Made by a program: the position numbers and the translations under genes. Of a stretch of DNA of 64,000 bases, positions 61,501-64,000 are shown piece by piece. Below the pieces are notes generated by a model, which was not told the origin of the DNA, made no database searches, and worked only from the letters and a program-made list of their open reading frames with translations. Position 1 is the first letter of the stretch. Each line of letters starts with the position of its first letter. This DNA is from Sipunculus nudus (Eukaryota; Annelida; Sipuncula; Golfingiida; Sipunculidae): contig CM049318.1 of assembly GCA_026874595.1 (NCBI GenBank), positions 16,666,241 to 16,730,240 of the forward strand. Direction: 5' to 3'.

Positions 61501-63000
61501 ACTGTGTGTGCGTGGGCGTGATCGCCTGAATCTGTCGGGTGATGTGACGCCCATGTCATCGGGACTAAATTGGGGCTGGCCGACTTGTCTTGACAGGGTG
61601 TTTTGGGTAATTGTTACTAATGGTTACTAATTGTTCAACGCATAGACTGATTTTTTCTCTGACCTGTACTGAATGTTCATCTGAAACAGCAGTCCGTTAT
61701 TCTTGGGTTAGACATGTCAATTTACTATAAAAGTGTACACCTCGCACTGTTTTTGTATATCTCCTGTCGGAAGTAAACTTTCATGACGCATCAAAATTAT
61801 TGGCCTAAAATATTCCCCGGAAATGTTCCAGGAAATGTGTGCCAAAATAATATAAAAGCCTTGCTGTCACGCCCACAATATAAAATTCGAAGAATTCTCT
61901 GGTATATATTGATAATTCTTGTATCTCTGAATGAATTGTATTTTTTTTACCTGTCATCTTTTGTTAATGGGTTAACCACATGGAGCTTTTAAAACAACTT
62001 ATTAATCATATCCGGCCTGTTATGTCATGTCAGACTCTGCCGGATCCCATTAGATTATTTTGTAATGCATCGACGGCTCAAGAAATTTATTTTAATATAC
62101 CACCGTAGATGAGAGATCATGATAATTATTTTTATTTTATTTTGATTGTTTTTTTTTTAGAAATCGTTCTAAATTTCTCTCGGATTTGGTTGCATTTTTA
62201 GCCCCCAGATGGCACCACAGAAGCAACCAGACACCGTGTGATGATATTCCAAATGACCTCAATAAAAAAATAGCGCGATAACATCCACCCCTCGTAAAAG
62301 ATAAATAAATGAAGTCCAAATAGTAATCGTCTGAGTGTCTTGAGTCGAAAACGTCCGATTCAAATACAAAATAGAATCTGAACAGAACAGGAATATACAA
62401 CAATATCATCAGTCATACACTGACCTGTACCGGGACCTGCACGTGTATGCAATACAAACACCCTAATTCAGCCCGTATTCCCATGTTCAATCGTAGATAT
62501 TTGACTGCACGTTTGTGAATATTCATTGAATTCCTCCTGTTTCCTGATCATGTGCCGGACTCACACAAAAATGTTATCGATTCTTCATTGGCCAAATCCA
62601 TAGGTACCCTTAATTTTCACGGGATTCCGATCATGACTACGCCTACAACCCCCCCCCCCCCCTAAAACACACACACACACACACACAAACGAGAATGAAC
62701 TCACATTCCTGGCGGAAGCAATAACAATTTAACTGCATTGATTTTTCTATAACAATACAAGACTTCCTTAAACCTATCACTTTATCGTTAAGAGAATTTT
62801 TTCATGGTTTGTCTATAATTAATTAACATGATCCCCAAACTATTGCCATCATTAAGCTCAGACACTATGCCATATCGGAAAGATTGAAACGACTGCGAAC
62901 TGACCAGTCGCCTTCATCAACAACCAGGTAGTATGCGTCTAGTGATAGACTGCGTGGTGACACATGATGGCACAAGGAAAGAAAAATCACATTCTTCTTC
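58566..63000. other. unique AT-rich sequence, no gene seen
   Basis: A stretch at 61090-61250 holds repeated GACTTGAACT/GACTTGGA/ACTTGGACC phrases, like a decayed short minisatellite. The overlapping frames at 61146-61521 (116 and 114 codons) begin there and lack any motif. A poly-C/(AC)n tract lies at 62650-62688. At 60482-60495 TTAAAGGTGC resembles a TTAA-MITE end, but no partner is seen. Confidence 0.45.
62650..62688. repeat. poly-C plus (AC)n tract
   Basis: C(14), a short TAAA spacer and about 20 bp of AC repeat. Confidence 0.93.
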
Positions 63001-63039
63001 TTTTTCTTTTTTCTTCTTCTTCTTCTTATTATTATTAAA

Positions 63040-63155
63040 GAGGATATATTTATACGGGTGATTCGAATCACTATCTTGATCCAGGATGTTTTAGAGAAAA
63101 TGCTGCTTTCTAACGATGCCATACATGGCTGAGGTCTGCGCTCTCTAAGTGTGTG
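63040..63155 (+). mobile_element. second, partial copy of the CCTCCGCTAAGG-type element
   Basis: Compared with 42050-42165 it keeps ATCCAGGAxxTTTTA, GAAAATGCT, TTTCTxACxATGCCATA and GTCTGCGCTCTCT in the same order. It lacks the 5' half, and a CTT/ATT-rich tract (62995-63040) lies where the 5' part would be. Confidence 0.65.
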
Positions 63156-64000
63156 TGTTTTTTTGCTTATAGATGACAGAAAGGAAAGCCAACCAACAAG
63201 TCTCAAAAGAATTTTTAGATTCATTAACATTGGAAACAATCTCTTTACGGTTTACTTAACTTCATATAATGAACCGAACCACAAGTTCACATTCTAATTG
63301 TCATGTTTGGGGAATATTGTACTGATCAAACTGCAAAACAAAACAAACCCACAAAGATGATATATTTGGTGTCTCACATAGACCGGATGACCTGTACTGT
63401 TGGATTTTATTTTAGTTTCGACAACAAATCGTAAACGTACCAAGTTTTCATTTAATTACATGTGGTGAAAATAGTTAGCAGCGCGCTCACGAGAGGGCAG
63501 CACACGGCAGTTATACAGCTTGAGGGCCACGATACTCCTGCTCATGATTTTACTTATCTAATACTTATAAAAGGAATTCAGTTCACGTTTGTTCGCAATG
63601 TTCTCTAAAACCGCGTTGTGTACAATATTGTGCCATTCCCTGCAGTGACACAGGCGATATGAAAATAAATAATTTTTAATGCACATATATTTTTGAGTTA
63701 TTTTTCTGGGATTTTTTACCGAGCACAGCCAAACTGCCTTCGGCAATCACCGGAATGCGTGCATCGTGGTCGCTTAACCTCTAACACTAAGGACTATTGT
63801 TCATATGAATAACGCTTGCTTTCAATGAGGGATTTGACCCACGTGCGTGGTCAGTAAAAGAGAAAAACACTTGACACCCCATTTCCGGCCTAAGGACCTT
63901 TTTTTAAGGTTTTCATTTGTCCTCCTTGGTTAGACCCTGCCCCCTTTCCTAAATCCTGGATCAGGCCCTGTTTCAACCGAGGAGCCGTGAGATTACCCAC
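63156..64000. other. unique sequence to the window end
   Basis: No gene recognised. The final 80 bases (GGTTAGACCCTGCCCCC, AAATCCTGGATCAGGCCC) may share a dispersed repeat with 50630-50700. Confidence 0.45.

Noticed and set aside
61146-61521. Two overlapping frames of 116 and 114 codons
   Set aside because: They overlap in different phases and neither has recognisable motifs. The start lies in a decayed GACTTGGA repeat.
62865-63239. 124-codon minus-strand gene with a lysine/arginine run
   Set aside because: The basic run is translation of the CTT/TTC tract, and the frame crosses the 63040-63155 repeat.

Overview
The window looks like AT-rich, non-coding DNA from the nuclear genome of a metazoan. 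A marine invertebrate, probably a mollusc or another lophotrochozoan, fits best. This rests on tRNA-derived SINEs with conserved-core-like bodies, a decayed CR1/L2-type LINE, TTAA- and TA-flanked DNA-transposon remnants, many long (AT)n arrays and several large minisatellites. I see no intact protein-coding gene. Every open reading frame above about 130 codons lies inside a tandem repeat, and the smaller ones look like chance frames or lie in transposon relics. The species assignment is inference.

Layout. 1-6895: a degenerate SINE head, a decayed LINE reverse transcriptase (690-1475), a reverse-strand SINE bracketed by a 19-bp direct repeat (about 1562-1887), two (AT)n arrays and a perfect 22-bp hairpin (3834-3886). 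6896-11185: a 4.3-kb minisatellite of about 178 units of 24 bp, open in two frames on each strand. 11186-22488: mostly unique sequence with a 1.3-kb TIR element (14072-15410), a 0.95-kb TA-flanked TIR element (17104-18049), a GC-armed (AT)n inverted repeat (18896-19008), a partial TTAA-MITE relic (19671-19786) and a triplet-repeat tract that switches strand (20936-21390). 22489-22927: a probable LTR. 29466-31150: a 130-bp satellite with exact register and higher-order structure. 35564-36012 and 58093-58561: two full-length copies of one TTAA-type MITE family. 36905-37930: a CpG-rich palindromic segment, a degenerate 47-bp minisatellite and a 132-codon relic ORF with a single in-frame stop. 41876-42174 and 63040-63155: two copies of another dispersed element. 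42752-42893: a reverse-strand SINE with an (ATT)n tail. 50983-51375: a 65-bp minisatellite. 52300-55518: a 3.2-kb, 37-bp minisatellite with two subfamilies.

Nothing here forms an operon, pathway or gene neighbourhood. The biology is repeat birth, homogenisation and transposon decay. The most notable objects are the three large tandem arrays (24, 130 and 37 bp), each with nested higher-order repeats, and the relic ORF at 37532-37930. All alignments were made by eye and no database search was possible.
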